NCBI GenBank assembly: GCA_028404615.1
Contig: JAOOBT010000001.1
Coordinates: 1-64,000 of the forward strand
Direction of reading: 5' to 3'
DNA from: Candidatus Pelagibacter sp.
Lineage (GTDB): Bacteria; Pseudomonadota; Alphaproteobacteria; Pelagibacterales; Pelagibacteraceae
DNA length: 64,000 bases
Part shown: piece by piece, positions 50,955 through 59,990 of the stretch
How positions within the stretch are numbered: the first letter of the stretch is position 1
How the letters are laid out: every line of letters begins with the position of its first letter
Notes under the pieces: model-generated
Databases searched by the model: none
Seen by the model: the letters and a program-made list of their open reading frames with translations, nothing else
What the model was told of the DNA's origin: nothing
Program-made: the position numbers and the translations under genes

Positions 50955-53039
50955 ATGAATATACCAAAACTTAAAAAAAAAAAGACTACGAAAAATTATC
51001 ACGGTATTCCACTAGAAGATGATTATTCATGGGTTGATCAGCCAGATATCCTTGAAGTTTTAACTGATTCAAAAAAGTTAAATACTGAAGTCAAAGATTA
51101 TATAGAAGCAAACAACAAAATTACTGAAAATTACTTTGCAGATGTAAAGACATTTCAAAAAAATTTATTTGATGAAATTAAGGGTAAGATAAAATTAGAT
51201 GACACAGGGTTAAAATTTAAAGATAAGAGATATTTTTATTGGGCAAAAACAGAGGCTAAAGGTAATTACGGTAAAAGAATAAGGCAACTCATTGACGGCT
51301 CAAAACCTGAAGAAGTTTTTTTTGATGGAGATTTGGAAAAGAAAAAATATGGTTCTGAATATTTTGGAGTTGGAACTGTAAGTGTTTCTCATTGTGATAA
51401 TTTTATTGCTTATTCTCTAGATTTAAAAGGGTCAGAATATTATACAATTTATTTGAGAGATCTTAGAACTGGTAAAAATGAAAAAGATATAATTGAAAAT
51501 ACAAGTGGCAGTGTTACTTGGGCTTTGGATAGTAAGAGTTTTTTCTATTCGAAATTAGATCAATATCATAGACCTAGACAAATATTTAAACATGTCATTG
51601 GAACTTCCTCAGATCAAGATCAGCTTATTTTTGAGGAAAAAGATGAAACTTTTACTTGTGGCATAGGTATTACCTCTGACGAAAAATATTTCATTATTGG
51701 AACTTCTGATCATATCACAACAGAGGAATATTTTTTTTCTACAGACTCTAAAGAAATTAATCCTACACTTTTTCAAAAAAGAAAAATTGATGTTCGCTAT
51801 TCAATAGACTCTTGGCATGGATATTTCTATGTTCACACTAATGAAGAGGCTAGGGATTATAAGGTACTTAGATGTAAGGCTAATCAAATAGATAAATTAG
51901 AAGTTTTTATCCCTGCTAAAAAAGAAACTGTTATTAGCGGTTTTGAATTTCTAGATGACTATATCATTAGATCTGAGAAATCAGATGCAATTCCAAAACT
52001 TTATATAAGAAATATTAAAACCAACAAAGAAGAGGAAATTAAAATTTCTGATGAAGCGATTGGTGTACCAGGAGTTTCGTTAATGCAGAAAGATACGAAT
52101 ACTAAAAAGATAAGAATTAGTTGGGAGAGTATGGCAACTCCAGGAAGAGTTTATGAGTATGATATCGTCACTAAAGAAAAAAAATTAGTTAAAGAGACAG
52201 AAATCCCATCTGGTCATGATCCTAGCAAATATATAGTGGAAAGAATTAAAGCTAAATCCCATGATGGTCGAATGATTCCGATTAGTTTAGTAAGATTAAA
52301 AGACACAAAGCAAGATGGAAAATCAAAGGTCCTACTTTATGCTTATGGTGCTTACAAACATAGCGTATCTCCATCCTTCAGCGCATCAAGGTTTTGTTTG
52401 GTTGATAGAGGAATTACTTTTGCAATTGCACATGTTAGAGGTGGAGGTGATGTTTCAGATGCCTGGCACACGGAAGGTAAAAAAAAATTTAAGAAGAATA
52501 CCTTTTTAGATTACATAGCATGCGCAAATCATTTAATAGAGCAAAGATATACATACAAAGGTGGAATTTGTTTTTATGGTGGATCAGCTGGAGGCCTTAC
52601 AGGTGGAGCGGTAGCTAATATGGCACCAAATTTATTTTTTGGAATGCTTTTGTTGGTACCCTTTGTAGATACTTTGACCACAATGTTGAATGAAAAATTA
52701 CCTTTGACACCAGGGGAATGGGAAATGTGGGGAAATCCAATTAAAAGCAAGGAATACTTTAAATATATTTCGTCTTATTCTCCATATAATAATCTTGAGA
52801 AAAAAAATTATCCGCCGATGCTTATAACTACATCATTGTTTGACAATCGAGTTCTTTACTCTGAGCCAGTTAAATATATTGCAAAGCTAAGAGATTTAAA
52901 AACTGACAATAATAATCAGTTGCTAAAATGTAAAATGGAAGCAGCAGGTCACGGTGGAATGTCAGGGCGCGACAATGCTATCACAGAATTAGCTGAAGAA
53001 TATTCTTTTATTTTAAAGTCTGCAAAAATTTTAAAATAA
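50955..53039 (+). CDS. ptrB: prolyl oligopeptidase family serine peptidase (oligopeptidase B-like)
   Basis: This 694-residue S9A peptidase has an N-terminal segment (YHGIPLEDDYSWVDQPDI), a seven-bladed propeller region (about residues 70-400) and a C-terminal alpha/beta hydrolase. The nucleophile is Ser near residue 543 in FYGGSAGGL, the aspartate is in SLFDNRVLYSEP and the histidine in AAGHGGMSGR. AHVRGGGDVSDAWHTEGK is typical of oligopeptidase B, which cuts after basic residues. No signal peptide, so it acts in the cytoplasm on short peptides. Confidence 0.93.
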   Translation: MNIPKLKKKKTTKNYHGIPLEDDYSWVDQPDILEVLTDSKKLNTEVKDYIEANNKITENYFADVKTFQKNLFDEIKGKIKLDDTGLKFKDKRYFYWAKTEAKGNYGKRIRQLIDGSKPEEVFFDGDLEKKKYGSEYFGVGTVSVSHCDNFIAYSLDLKGSEYYTIYLRDLRTGKNEKDIIENTSGSVTWALDSKSFFYSKLDQYHRPRQIFKHVIGTSSDQDQLIFEEKDETFTCGIGITSDEKYFIIGTSDHITTEEYFFSTDSKEINPTLFQKRKIDVRYSIDSWHGYFYVHTNEEARDYKVLRCKANQIDKLEVFIPAKKETVISGFEFLDDYIIRSEKSDAIPKLYIRNIKTNKEEEIKISDEAIGVPGVSLMQKDTNTKKIRISWESMATPGRVYEYDIVTKEKKLVKETEIPSGHDPSKYIVERIKAKSHDGRMIPISLVRLKDTKQDGKSKVLLYAYGAYKHSVSPSFSASRFCLVDRGITFAIAHVRGGGDVSDAWHTEGKKKFKKNTFLDYIACANHLIEQRYTYKGGICFYGGSAGGLTGGAVANMAPNLFFGMLLLVPFVDTLTTMLNEKLPLTPGEWEMWGNPIKSKEYFKYISSYSPYNNLEKKNYPPMLITTSLFDNRVLYSEPVKYIAKLRDLKTDNNNQLLKCKMEAAGHGGMSGRDNAITELAEEYSFILKSAKILK

Positions 53040-53043
53040 TAAT

Positions 53044-53071
53044 CTTGAAAAATTAAAAATAATTACCATAT
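53044..53071 (+). promoter_or_regulatory. heat-shock (RpoH) promoter of hsp20
   Basis: CTTGAA at 53044-53049 and CCATAT at 53066-53071 are separated by 16 bases. This matches the sigma-32 consensus (CTTGAA, 13-17 bases, CCCATnT). It lies about 60 bases before the start of a small heat-shock protein gene, which is the expected target. It is the clearest promoter in the window. Confidence 0.85.
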
Positions 53072-53129
53072 CAATTTTGTCGGTCGCCAAATGGGGCTGA
53101 TATTAAACCTTGCTAACAAAGGAGGATAT

Positions 53130-53573
53130 ATGACAAGTAAGGATCTATCGATCTTTAATTCACTTAGACCTTTCAGCATTGGATTCGATGATATGTTCGA
53201 TCAATTCGAGTCTATGTTAGGAAATGGCAGTCTTGCTGTACAAAGCAATTACCCGCCATATAACATCCGTAAAGCAGGCAAAGATAAATATGCTATTGAA
53301 GTAGCAGTTGCTGGCTTTAACAAAGATGATGTTGAAGTTGAATATGAAGATAATCTTTTAACCGTTAAAACAAAAGACGTTAAAAAAACTGAAGAAAAAG
53401 ATGGTGATGAAGTTATTCATCGAGGAATATCACAAAGATCTTTCGCCAGATCATTTACTATTGCAGATGATGTAAAAGTAAATGGTGCCGAGCTAAAAGA
53501 TGGTTTGCTGACTATTTCTTGTGAAAAAATCATACCAGAAATAAAGAAAAAAAGACTTATTGCAATCAAATAA
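53130..53573 (+). CDS. ibpA: small heat-shock protein Hsp20/IbpA
   Basis: This 147-residue alpha-crystallin chaperone binds unfolding proteins. The N-terminal part (LRPFSIGFDDMFDQFESML) is that of IbpA-type proteins. The alpha-crystallin domain (about 30-130) has YPPYNIRKAGKDKYAIEVAVAGF and the RSFTIADDVKVNGAELKDGLLTI end motif; KRLIAIK supplies the C-terminal IxI motif. The start at 53130 is fixed by AAAGGAGG just upstream. It is transcribed alone from an RpoH promoter and followed by a terminator. Confidence 0.95.
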   Translation: MTSKDLSIFNSLRPFSIGFDDMFDQFESMLGNGSLAVQSNYPPYNIRKAGKDKYAIEVAVAGFNKDDVEVEYEDNLLTVKTKDVKKTEEKDGDEVIHRGISQRSFARSFTIADDVKVNGAELKDGLLTISCEKIIPEIKKKRLIAIK

Positions 53574-53581
53574 GTTTACCT

Positions 53582-53608
53582 TACTTGCGGAGTGATACTC
53601 CGCAAGTA
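53582..53608. terminator. bidirectional terminator between hsp20 and gshB
   Basis: TACTTGCGGAGT and ACTCCGCAAGTA form a perfect 12-bp stem with a GAT loop at the convergent junction, 9 bases past the hsp20 stop and next to the gshB stop. The following ATCAGATTTT offers a short T-rich tail for the plus strand; on the minus strand the tail is weaker. It most likely ends the hsp20 message. Confidence 0.8.
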
Positions 53609-54532
53609 TCAGATTTTATCAAAAAAATACTTAGCTAAATTGATACCTGTTAGATCGTAAAAGGTTTTTAAACCTGTTGGACTCGTAACGTTTATATCGC
53701 CAATAAGTTTTCCATTAATAAAATCAATTCCAGCAAAATAAATATTATTTTTTTTTAATTCTTTAGCTATCAACTTGCTAATTTTTAGTTCATTTAAATT
53801 AATATTGATTGTTCTTGCGTAAGCTCCTTTGCTCATATTTGAGAGAATACTGCTTTTTTTTGGGACTCTAGATATTGCTCCTTTTACCTTTCCATTAATT
53901 ATGAAAACTCTTTTGTCTCCTTTTGATATTTTTGAAATATATTTTTGAAAAATTACGTGATTATATTTTTTAAGGTACCTATTGATTTTATTTTTACTAA
54001 ATTTTTTTAATAACTTAACATCATTGCCGCCATAGCCTTCAATAGGTTTAACAACTATTTGTTTATATCTTGAAAAAAAAGCTTTAATTTCATAAAGGCT
54101 TTCACTCACTAATGTTGGTGGCATAAACTTTATAAACTTAAGAGAAAAAAGTTTTTCCTGTACATCTCTTATTCCTTTTGGGCTATTTAATATCTTTACT
54201 TTATTTGAAATTAGCTCCAAAAGATATGTTGTGTTTAGATATTGTTGGTTAAACGGTGGCTCATTTCTAATTAGTAAAATTTGAATTTTAGAGAGATTTA
54301 AATTCATTTTTTTAATTTTTTGAATAAAGGTTTTATCTTTTTTATTTATGATCTTAATTTTAAAACATTCTGCAAAAATATGTCCATTTTTAAAACCTAA
54401 ATGTTTTGGCTCGTAATAGAAAATATCAAATTTTCTCCTCTGGGCCTCTAGACCTAAAAATACTGAGGTGTCAGTCTTATAATTTATTTTATTAATATCA
54501 GAGCCCTGAATAACTAAAATTTTCTTTTTCAT
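53609..54532 (-). CDS. gshB: glutathione synthetase
   Basis: This 307-residue ATP-grasp ligase adds glycine to gamma-glutamylcysteine. It has ILVIQGSDINKINYKTDTSVFLGLEAQRR at the start, RNEPPFNQQYLNTTYLLEL, ILNSPKGIRDVQEKLFSLKF, VVKPIEGYGGNDVKLL (ATP loop) and a C-terminal FINGKLIGDINVTSPTGLKTF with metal ligands Asn and Asp. It overlaps the end of gshA by 35 bases, making a complete glutathione operon of two genes. Confidence 0.93.
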   Translation of the reverse strand: MKKKILVIQGSDINKINYKTDTSVFLGLEAQRRKFDIFYYEPKHLGFKNGHIFAECFKIKIINKKDKTFIQKIKKMNLNLSKIQILLIRNEPPFNQQYLNTTYLLELISNKVKILNSPKGIRDVQEKLFSLKFIKFMPPTLVSESLYEIKAFFSRYKQIVVKPIEGYGGNDVKLLKKFSKNKINRYLKKYNHVIFQKYISKISKGDKRVFIINGKVKGAISRVPKKSSILSNMSKGAYARTININLNELKISKLIAKELKKNNIYFAGIDFINGKLIGDINVTSPTGLKTFYDLTGINLAKYFFDKI

Positions 54533-55820
54533 TTTTAAAAAAATCTAAGTTTTTTTTTATATTATACTGATCAATAAGAAGTTGTGCTCTATTTTTCTTA
54601 TTTTTGATTACATTTTGAGTATGTTTTAAATAAATAGTCTCATCTTGATTTTTACGATTTTTTTTATTTCTTTTTATTAGGCCCTCTTTTGATAATTTTA
54701 AAAAAATTTTACTCCATTCATGTAAAGTTTTTCCCTCAAGTTCGGTTTCTAAACCTTTTTTGGAAGAAAGAATATAAGCATTCATAACATTCTCTTTTTT
54801 CCAATTTTTAATAATATTGAAGGCCTCGTCTAAAGAAGAATAGAGTAAACCAGTTAGAAAAGCTGGTCCATCACAAAAACATTCCCAATCGCATGTATCA
54901 AGTGATCTTAATTCTACAAATTGTTTTAATCTTACTTCAGTGAAAATTGTAGCTAGATGAATTTCGAAATCTTTTAAACTTGCTTGATTATTAACTTTAT
55001 TAAATTTACCTTCTATAAAATCTTGAAAAGTCTGACCAGTAGGTTGAACATATTTTCCATCTCTTATGATAAATAGTACAGGATATTTAACAACATGATC
55101 AAAATATTTCTCAAAGGTAATTTTTTCAAAAGCTATAGGCATAATTCCGCCTCTTGAAGTTTTTTGCCAAACTTTATTTCTGTAAGAGTAAAATCCTGTA
55201 GGTTTTTTATCTTTAAAAGGTGAGTTTGCATACAATCCTATTAAAAGAGGAGTTAAGTAATTTCCTAATTTGAAAATTTTCTCAAAATTTCCTTCTGAGG
55301 TGTAATCAAAATTAACTTGGATTCCGCAGGTTCTATACATCATGTCTAAACTTAGCTCACCACCTTTTGGCATTTCGGTGGTCATAATTCTATACCTATT
55401 CTTTGGGCTTTTAGGAATATTTGGTAAATCATTATAAGGATCAAAAGCTATTGAAATGGTACTCACATCTAGACCTCCACTAGCTTTTTTAATTTCCTGT
55501 AAAAATTTTGAGCTCTCACTACAAACTTGATGAATATTTTCTAGAGGTTCTCCAGAAAGTTCGCACTGTAGCCCTGGTTCAGTTGTAATCTGTTGCTTAC
55601 CTCTTCGCATCCCAATTATATTCTCTCCCTCAAAAATAGGTGACCAATTTTCAGATTTAAGATTTTCAAATAACTTTTTTAAAGTAGGGTATTCAATTCT
55701 CTTTTTATCTTTACCTGTAAATAAAAATCTTTCGTGCTCTACGCCAATCTTAAGTTGGTTTTTTTTTTTGAATCCTTTTCTAAAATACTCAATAAATTGA
55801 GATTTCAAATTTTCTTTCAT
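54498..55820 (-). CDS. gshA: glutamate-cysteine ligase (plant/alphaproteobacterial type)
   Basis: This 440-residue enzyme catalyses the first step of glutathione synthesis. It belongs to the GCS2-like group, shown by KIGVEHERFLFTG, TTEPGLQCELSGEPLENIHQVC, SLDMMYRTCGIQVNFDY, GFYSYRNKVWQ and VELRSLDTCDWECFCDGPAFLTGLLY. E. coli GshA is a different subtype. It is the first of the gshA-gshB pair and lies 3 bases from a small lipoprotein gene upstream. Confidence 0.93.
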   Translation of the reverse strand: MKENLKSQFIEYFRKGFKKKNQLKIGVEHERFLFTGKDKKRIEYPTLKKLFENLKSENWSPIFEGENIIGMRRGKQQITTEPGLQCELSGEPLENIHQVCSESSKFLQEIKKASGGLDVSTISIAFDPYNDLPNIPKSPKNRYRIMTTEMPKGGELSLDMMYRTCGIQVNFDYTSEGNFEKIFKLGNYLTPLLIGLYANSPFKDKKPTGFYSYRNKVWQKTSRGGIMPIAFEKITFEKYFDHVVKYPVLFIIRDGKYVQPTGQTFQDFIEGKFNKVNNQASLKDFEIHLATIFTEVRLKQFVELRSLDTCDWECFCDGPAFLTGLLYSSLDEAFNIIKNWKKENVMNAYILSSKKGLETELEGKTLHEWSKIFLKLSKEGLIKRNKKNRKNQDETIYLKHTQNVIKNKKNRAQLLIDQYNIKKNLDFFKNEKENFSYSGL

Positions 55821-55823
55821 GCT

Positions 55824-56129
55824 TTAAAAACAGTTTTTACTGCTAAAGCCTACTACCACATTTTTAGGGTTAACCTCAAATTTTCTCTCACATCTTATCT
55901 TATATTTTTCTGTGACATAAACGTAATTCCTGTTTCTTGACTCTAAAAATTCGATCTTATCTGGTTGACCGAAAAAATTTTTTAATTCTGACTCTGATTT
56001 GTTAAGCCACTTAGTTAATTCTTTCCGTTCTTGTGTAGTTGTATCGTCAATTTTTTTTGATACAGTCTGACAACCAAGAATACTGAATAAAATTAGTGTG
56101 TATAAAATGCACAAATAAAGTTTTTTCAT
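55824..56129 (-). CDS. small predicted lipoprotein
   Basis: This 101-residue protein has a lipoprotein signal with lipobox ILGC (Cys at residue 20, MKKLYLCILYTLILFSILGC). The mature part contains LTKWLNKSESELKNFFGQPDKIEFLESRNRNYVYVTEKYKIRCERKFEV, reminiscent of the SmpA/OmlA-like fold (a helix pair then strands) found in outer-membrane-associated lipoproteins. Cysteines near the end (RCERKF, KNCF) may form a disulfide. It precedes gshA on the same strand. Confidence 0.7.
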   Translation of the reverse strand: MKKLYLCILYTLILFSILGCQTVSKKIDDTTTQERKELTKWLNKSESELKNFFGQPDKIEFLESRNRNYVYVTEKYKIRCERKFEVNPKNVVVGFSSKNCF

Positions 56130-56262
56130 TTTAACCTTATTTTACAACGAAAAGTTATAAACAGATATATTTACTCTAGGTTGAATCTAAACAGCTATGA
56201 CTGATTTAGTTAAGATTTTGATAAATATTTAGAGTAATTAACTTTCGTGGAGGTTTTATTTT

Positions 56263-57573
56263 ATGATGGATAAATATTTTGAATATAGAAAACATAAGAC
56301 AAATTTTAAAACAGAGGTAATTGCTGGTGTAACGACGTTTCTTACAATGGCTTACATAATGTTTTTAAACCCTTTTATTCTATCTGGTGAATTTGCCGGG
56401 ACAGAAAAAGGTTTTTTTGACTTTGGAGCAGTATTCACTGCAACAATATTAGCGACAGCATTAGCCTGTTTCATAATGGCTTTCCATGGTCGTACGTGGC
56501 CAATTGGATTAGCGCCTGGAATGGGAATCAATGCCTTTGTTGCATATGGAGTTGTTGCAGGAATGGGTTATACACCGCAGGCTGCTCTAGGAGCAGTGCT
56601 AGTTGCAGGAGTAATTTTCTTAGGAATCTCATTAACGCCTTTAAGAGCTTGGTTAATCAACTCTATACCGAAAAGTTTAAAATTAGGTATTGGTGCAGGA
56701 ATAGGATTATTCTTAGCGATTATTGGTTTGGAAATAATGGGAGTGGTTGGAGATCATCCAGTCACACTTGTGACTCTTGGTGATATTAAAAATCCCTTAG
56801 TGCTTTTGGGATGTCTAACTTTTGTTTTTATGATTGTCTTAGAAAAAATGAAAATAAGAGGGAATATCATTATTGGGATACTTCTATTTAGTATTATTGC
56901 TTGGGCCACTGGTTTAGCAAAGTTTAACGGTGTAGTTGGATCTATTCCTCCTATGACGTACCTTTTTGAATTTGACTTAAAAGCTGCGCTAACAGCTGGT
57001 ATGGCTTCAATAGTATTCACTTTACTTTTTATCGACTTTTTTGATACAGCAGGGACTTTGACGTCTGTTGCGAATGTTGCTGGCAAGGTAGATAAAAAAG
57101 GTAAAGTTCAAGATATAAACAAAGCAATGCTTTCGGACAGCGTTGGAACGGTTGCTGGTGCAATGATGGGGACTACTACAGTAACAAGTTATGTAGAGTC
57201 TGGTGCTGGTGTAAAAGCTGGCGGTAGAACAGGAATGACGTCATTAGTAATTGGTGTATTATTCTTAGCATGTTTATTCTTTTCACCTCTAGCCACAAGT
57301 CTTCCAAAGGAAATTGATGGCGCAGCTTTGTTGTATGTTGCAATATTGTTTGTGAGGAATATCACAGATATTGAATGGAATGATATAGCAGAGTCGGGGC
57401 CTGCAGTTGTTGCTATGATAACTATGCCTCTTACGTATAGTATAAGCAATGGTATAGCTCTCGCTTTCATATCTTATGCATTAATTCAAATTTTTACAGG
57501 AAAGTTTGGAAAAACCTCTCCTGCAATTTGGGTTATTGCGGTATTCAGCGTAATAAGTTTTTACGTAGCTTAA
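56263..57573 (+). CDS. NCS2-family purine permease (AzgA/GhxP type)
   Basis: This 436-residue membrane protein with about twelve segments has the family motifs EVIAGVTTFLTMAYIMFLNPFIL at the N-terminus, GLAPGMGINAFVAYGVV, IDFFDTAGTLTSVAN and TTTVTSYVESGAGVKAGGRTGMTSLV (substrate and proton sites). These fit the adenine/guanine/hypoxanthine proton symporters. A GGAGG site lies about 12 bases before the ATG. A purine phosphoribosyltransferase gene faces it across a terminator, so the pair forms a purine salvage unit. Confidence 0.93.
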   Translation: MMDKYFEYRKHKTNFKTEVIAGVTTFLTMAYIMFLNPFILSGEFAGTEKGFFDFGAVFTATILATALACFIMAFHGRTWPIGLAPGMGINAFVAYGVVAGMGYTPQAALGAVLVAGVIFLGISLTPLRAWLINSIPKSLKLGIGAGIGLFLAIIGLEIMGVVGDHPVTLVTLGDIKNPLVLLGCLTFVFMIVLEKMKIRGNIIIGILLFSIIAWATGLAKFNGVVGSIPPMTYLFEFDLKAALTAGMASIVFTLLFIDFFDTAGTLTSVANVAGKVDKKGKVQDINKAMLSDSVGTVAGAMMGTTTVTSYVESGAGVKAGGRTGMTSLVIGVLFLACLFFSPLATSLPKEIDGAALLYVAILFVRNITDIEWNDIAESGPAVVAMITMPLTYSISNGIALAFISYALIQIFTGKFGKTSPAIWVIAVFSVISFYVA

Positions 57574-57580
57574 AAATTTT

Positions 57581-57602
57581 AGGGCCAGTTAAACCTGGCC
57601 CT
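57581..57602. terminator. bidirectional terminator between purine permease and phosphoribosyltransferase
   Basis: AGGGCCAG and CTGGCCCT form a perfect 8-bp GC-rich stem with a 6-base loop at the convergent junction, beginning 7 bases after the permease stop and touching the stop of the phosphoribosyltransferase gene. On the minus strand AAAATTTTTAAG follows; on the plus strand CAATTCTTT. Both directions may use it. Confidence 0.8.
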
Positions 57603-58129
57603 CAATTCTTTCCATGTTTCTTTATTAAATCTTCAATTCTTACTTCCTCGTAATGCTCAAATGGTTGGACTATCCAAGGATTGCTGTCTAATCTCTGAGC
57701 ACAAAAATCAGGTTCAAACGTAGAGTCTTTTTTCTTCCAAAGTACGGCTGTTCTAATTTCATTAATCTTTTCTTTAAGTGGAGGATATTTTTTTAACCAG
57801 TCGATACTTTTATTAAGTGTAACTCCAGTATCTGACAAATCATCACATAGTAGAATGTTGCCTTTCATATCTTGTACAGTTGAGCTCATCTCTCTTGAAA
57901 ATACTAAATCACCCTGCTGATCTTCTATACCATCACCGGAGTAAGATTCGACTGCCAAGTAAGCACATTTTAATTTAAAAACTCGACTTAAAACGTCAAT
58001 TATGGGCGCACCCCCTCTCATAATGCCTATTAGCAAATTAGGTTTATAACCGCTTTTATGAATTTGTATTGCGAGTTTTTCTACGATTTGATTGTACTCT
58101 TTCCAATCAATGATAAGTTTATCTGCCAT
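57602..58129 (-). CDS. xanthine/hypoxanthine-type phosphoribosyltransferase
   Basis: This 175-residue type I phosphoribosyltransferase has the PRPP-binding motif ILLCDDLSDTGVTL, an N-terminal IGIMRGGAPIIDVLSR loop and the base-recognition end VLWKKKDSTFEPDFCAQRLDSNPWIVQPFEHYEE. It should convert a purine base to its nucleotide in the cytoplasm, matching the permease that faces it. Whether guanine, xanthine or hypoxanthine is preferred cannot be told from sequence. Confidence 0.88.
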   Translation of the reverse strand: MADKLIIDWKEYNQIVEKLAIQIHKSGYKPNLLIGIMRGGAPIIDVLSRVFKLKCAYLAVESYSGDGIEDQQGDLVFSREMSSTVQDMKGNILLCDDLSDTGVTLNKSIDWLKKYPPLKEKINEIRTAVLWKKKDSTFEPDFCAQRLDSNPWIVQPFEHYEEVRIEDLIKKHGKN

Positions 58130-58162
58130 GAAGAAAGCTAATTTATTTTCAAGGAGTTGTAA

Positions 58163-58453
58163 ATGAAAGGATATGTAGTTTGTGTTTATAAAAATATTAC
58201 TAATGAGAAAAAACTTAGTGAATATGCTGTGAAAGCTAAAGCTGCGGTTGAAAAATTTAAAGGCAAATTTCTTGTAAGAGGTGGAAGATCAACATCAAAT
58301 GAAGGTGAAAAATCTCCTAGGACGGTAATTATTGAGTTTCCCTCCTACAATGAAGCTAATGCTTTTTACCAATCCAAAGAGTATCAGGAAGCACATTTGA
58401 TACTTAAAGGCTATGCGGATAGGCAACATCAAACCGTTGAAGGCGCTTCTTAA
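58163..58453 (+). CDS. DUF1330-family protein
   Basis: This 96-residue dimeric alpha/beta-barrel-type protein has the pattern YVVCVYKNITNEKKLSEYAVKAKAAVEKFKGKFLVRGGR followed by RTVIIEFPSYNEANAFYQSKEYQEAHLILKGYADRQHQTVEG, the full DUF1330 (ferredoxin-like) profile. The biochemical role of this family is not known. AGGAG stands about 6 bases before the ATG. It is divergent from the phosphoribosyltransferase and converges with the DNA glycosylase gene. Confidence 0.88.
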   Translation: MKGYVVCVYKNITNEKKLSEYAVKAKAAVEKFKGKFLVRGGRSTSNEGEKSPRTVIIEFPSYNEANAFYQSKEYQEAHLILKGYADRQHQTVEGAS

Positions 58454-59073
58454 TATTGAATAGGTTCGTCATCAATTGATCTCCATAAGTACCAAGTTGC
58501 GACTGAACAGTATGGTGTAAATTTTTTATAAAGTTTGTTTAGAAATGTTTTTGGTGGAAAATATTTTTTTTTGTAATTATTTGATATTGCTCTAAGTAAA
58601 CCAATATCTTGAAGTGGCCAAATATTTGATCTATTAAAAGTGAATAGTAAGATCATTTCAGCAGACCATCTTCCAATCTGTCTTAGTTGAGATAAATATT
58701 CTATAGCTTCTTCATCATTCATCTTTTTAATTAATTGAGGATTGAATTCCTTATTAATAAATTTTTTTGCTAAATCTTTAATGCCTCTTACTTTTTGTCT
58801 GCTCAAGCCACATCTCTTTAATGATTGAGTTGATAATGTACTCACAACTTTTGCATTAATCTTTCCTTTACAGCTTTTCTCAAATTTTGAAAAAACTGAA
58901 TTAGCTGCAGCTACACTAATCTGTTGTCCTATAATGCTTTTGCATAGTGAAAAAAAAACATCATTTCTTGTTACTAGTGCGCCATCCTTGTAAGAACTGA
59001 TTAATTTTTTCATGACTTTATCTTTTTTGGATAAAATAGATTTTGCCTTGTTCCAATAATTCGGCTTTCTCAT
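58450..59073 (-). CDS. alkA: HhH-GPD DNA glycosylase (3-methyladenine DNA glycosylase II-like)
   Basis: This 207-residue base-excision enzyme has helix-hairpin-helix LRQIGRWSAEMILLFTFNR and the catalytic aspartate in IWPLQDIGLLRAISN. FFSLCKSIIGQQISVAAANSVFSKFEK is the N-terminal core of the AlkA-type group. It lacks the extra N-terminal domain of E. coli AlkA, as is usual in short bacterial forms. It removes alkylated purines from DNA. It overlaps the EamA gene upstream by 4 bases. Confidence 0.88.
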   Translation of the reverse strand: MRKPNYWNKAKSILSKKDKVMKKLISSYKDGALVTRNDVFFSLCKSIIGQQISVAAANSVFSKFEKSCKGKINAKVVSTLSTQSLKRCGLSRQKVRGIKDLAKKFINKEFNPQLIKKMNDEEAIEYLSQLRQIGRWSAEMILLFTFNRSNIWPLQDIGLLRAISNNYKKKYFPPKTFLNKLYKKFTPYCSVATWYLWRSIDDEPIQY

Positions 59074-59951
59074 GCTCTTGGATTGACTATTTGTTTTTTA
59101 AGTTGAGACTCTCTTATAAATATTATTAACGAGCTTGCGATGACTAATAGTGCACCAAATAAAGTTAAGATCTTAGGAACTTCACTCCAAATTAAAAATC
59201 CAAATACGATTGCAAACACAAGGCTTAAATATTTAATTGGTGTAACTAATGATGCCTCAGCTAGTCTATAACTTTGCGTTAAAAGAAGATTTGCTATACT
59301 TCCGCATAAACCCATGATCGTAAAAATTATAAAATCTATTAATGTTGGTATTTTCCACTCTTCAAAAAATATGGTTCCAAGGCCAATTAAAGTACAAAGC
59401 AAAGTAAAATAAAATGCGATCGTGTAGTTAGGTTCAGTTTTTGATAAAGACCTTACGCTAATTGCTACACACGCGAAAAAAATACAAAATACTATTGGAG
59501 TGATATAGAAATAATTTAAATCTATAAAAGCAGGCTGCACTATCAATAACATTCCAATAAAACCTAAAAATACAGCCGACCATCTTTTAATTCCAACTTT
59601 TTCAGATAGGAAAAAAATTGAGGCTACTGTAACGAATATTGGTCCTCCAAAAGTTAGAGATACAACATCGGCCAACGGTAATTCTCTTAATCCTATAAAT
59701 AATGCAATAATTGCGGCTGCTCCTGAAATAGCACGGAACGCATGAAGACCGGGTCTTGATGTTTTGTAAAAACTAAATAATTTATCTCTCGGAATGATGA
59801 AGTAAATTGGAATAAATCCTATAAAGAACCTTAAAAATAAAACTTGTCCAACTGGATAATAATCAAGCCATTTCACACAGATATCCATGATTGAAAAGCA
59901 AATAACGCTTCCTACCATGTACAATACGCCTATTTGATTTTGTGTTAACAA
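59070..59951 (-). CDS. DMT-superfamily (EamA-domain) transporter
   Basis: This 293-residue protein has ten hydrophobic segments in two EamA repeats (about residues 8-135 and 147-285). The first ends IGMLLIVQPAF and the second has SLVTPIKYLSLVFAIVFGFLIWSEVP. Family members export metabolites, drugs or amino acids. No specific substrate is suggested by the neighbours, a DNA glycosylase downstream and a divergent msrA upstream. Confidence 0.88.
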   Translation of the reverse strand: MLTQNQIGVLYMVGSVICFSIMDICVKWLDYYPVGQVLFLRFFIGFIPIYFIIPRDKLFSFYKTSRPGLHAFRAISGAAAIIALFIGLRELPLADVVSLTFGGPIFVTVASIFFLSEKVGIKRWSAVFLGFIGMLLIVQPAFIDLNYFYITPIVFCIFFACVAISVRSLSKTEPNYTIAFYFTLLCTLIGLGTIFFEEWKIPTLIDFIIFTIMGLCGSIANLLLTQSYRLAEASLVTPIKYLSLVFAIVFGFLIWSEVPKILTLFGALLVIASSLIIFIRESQLKKQIVNPRA

Positions 59952-59990
59952 TTTACTATCCTTTCAACTTCAAAATATATTAGATAACTT

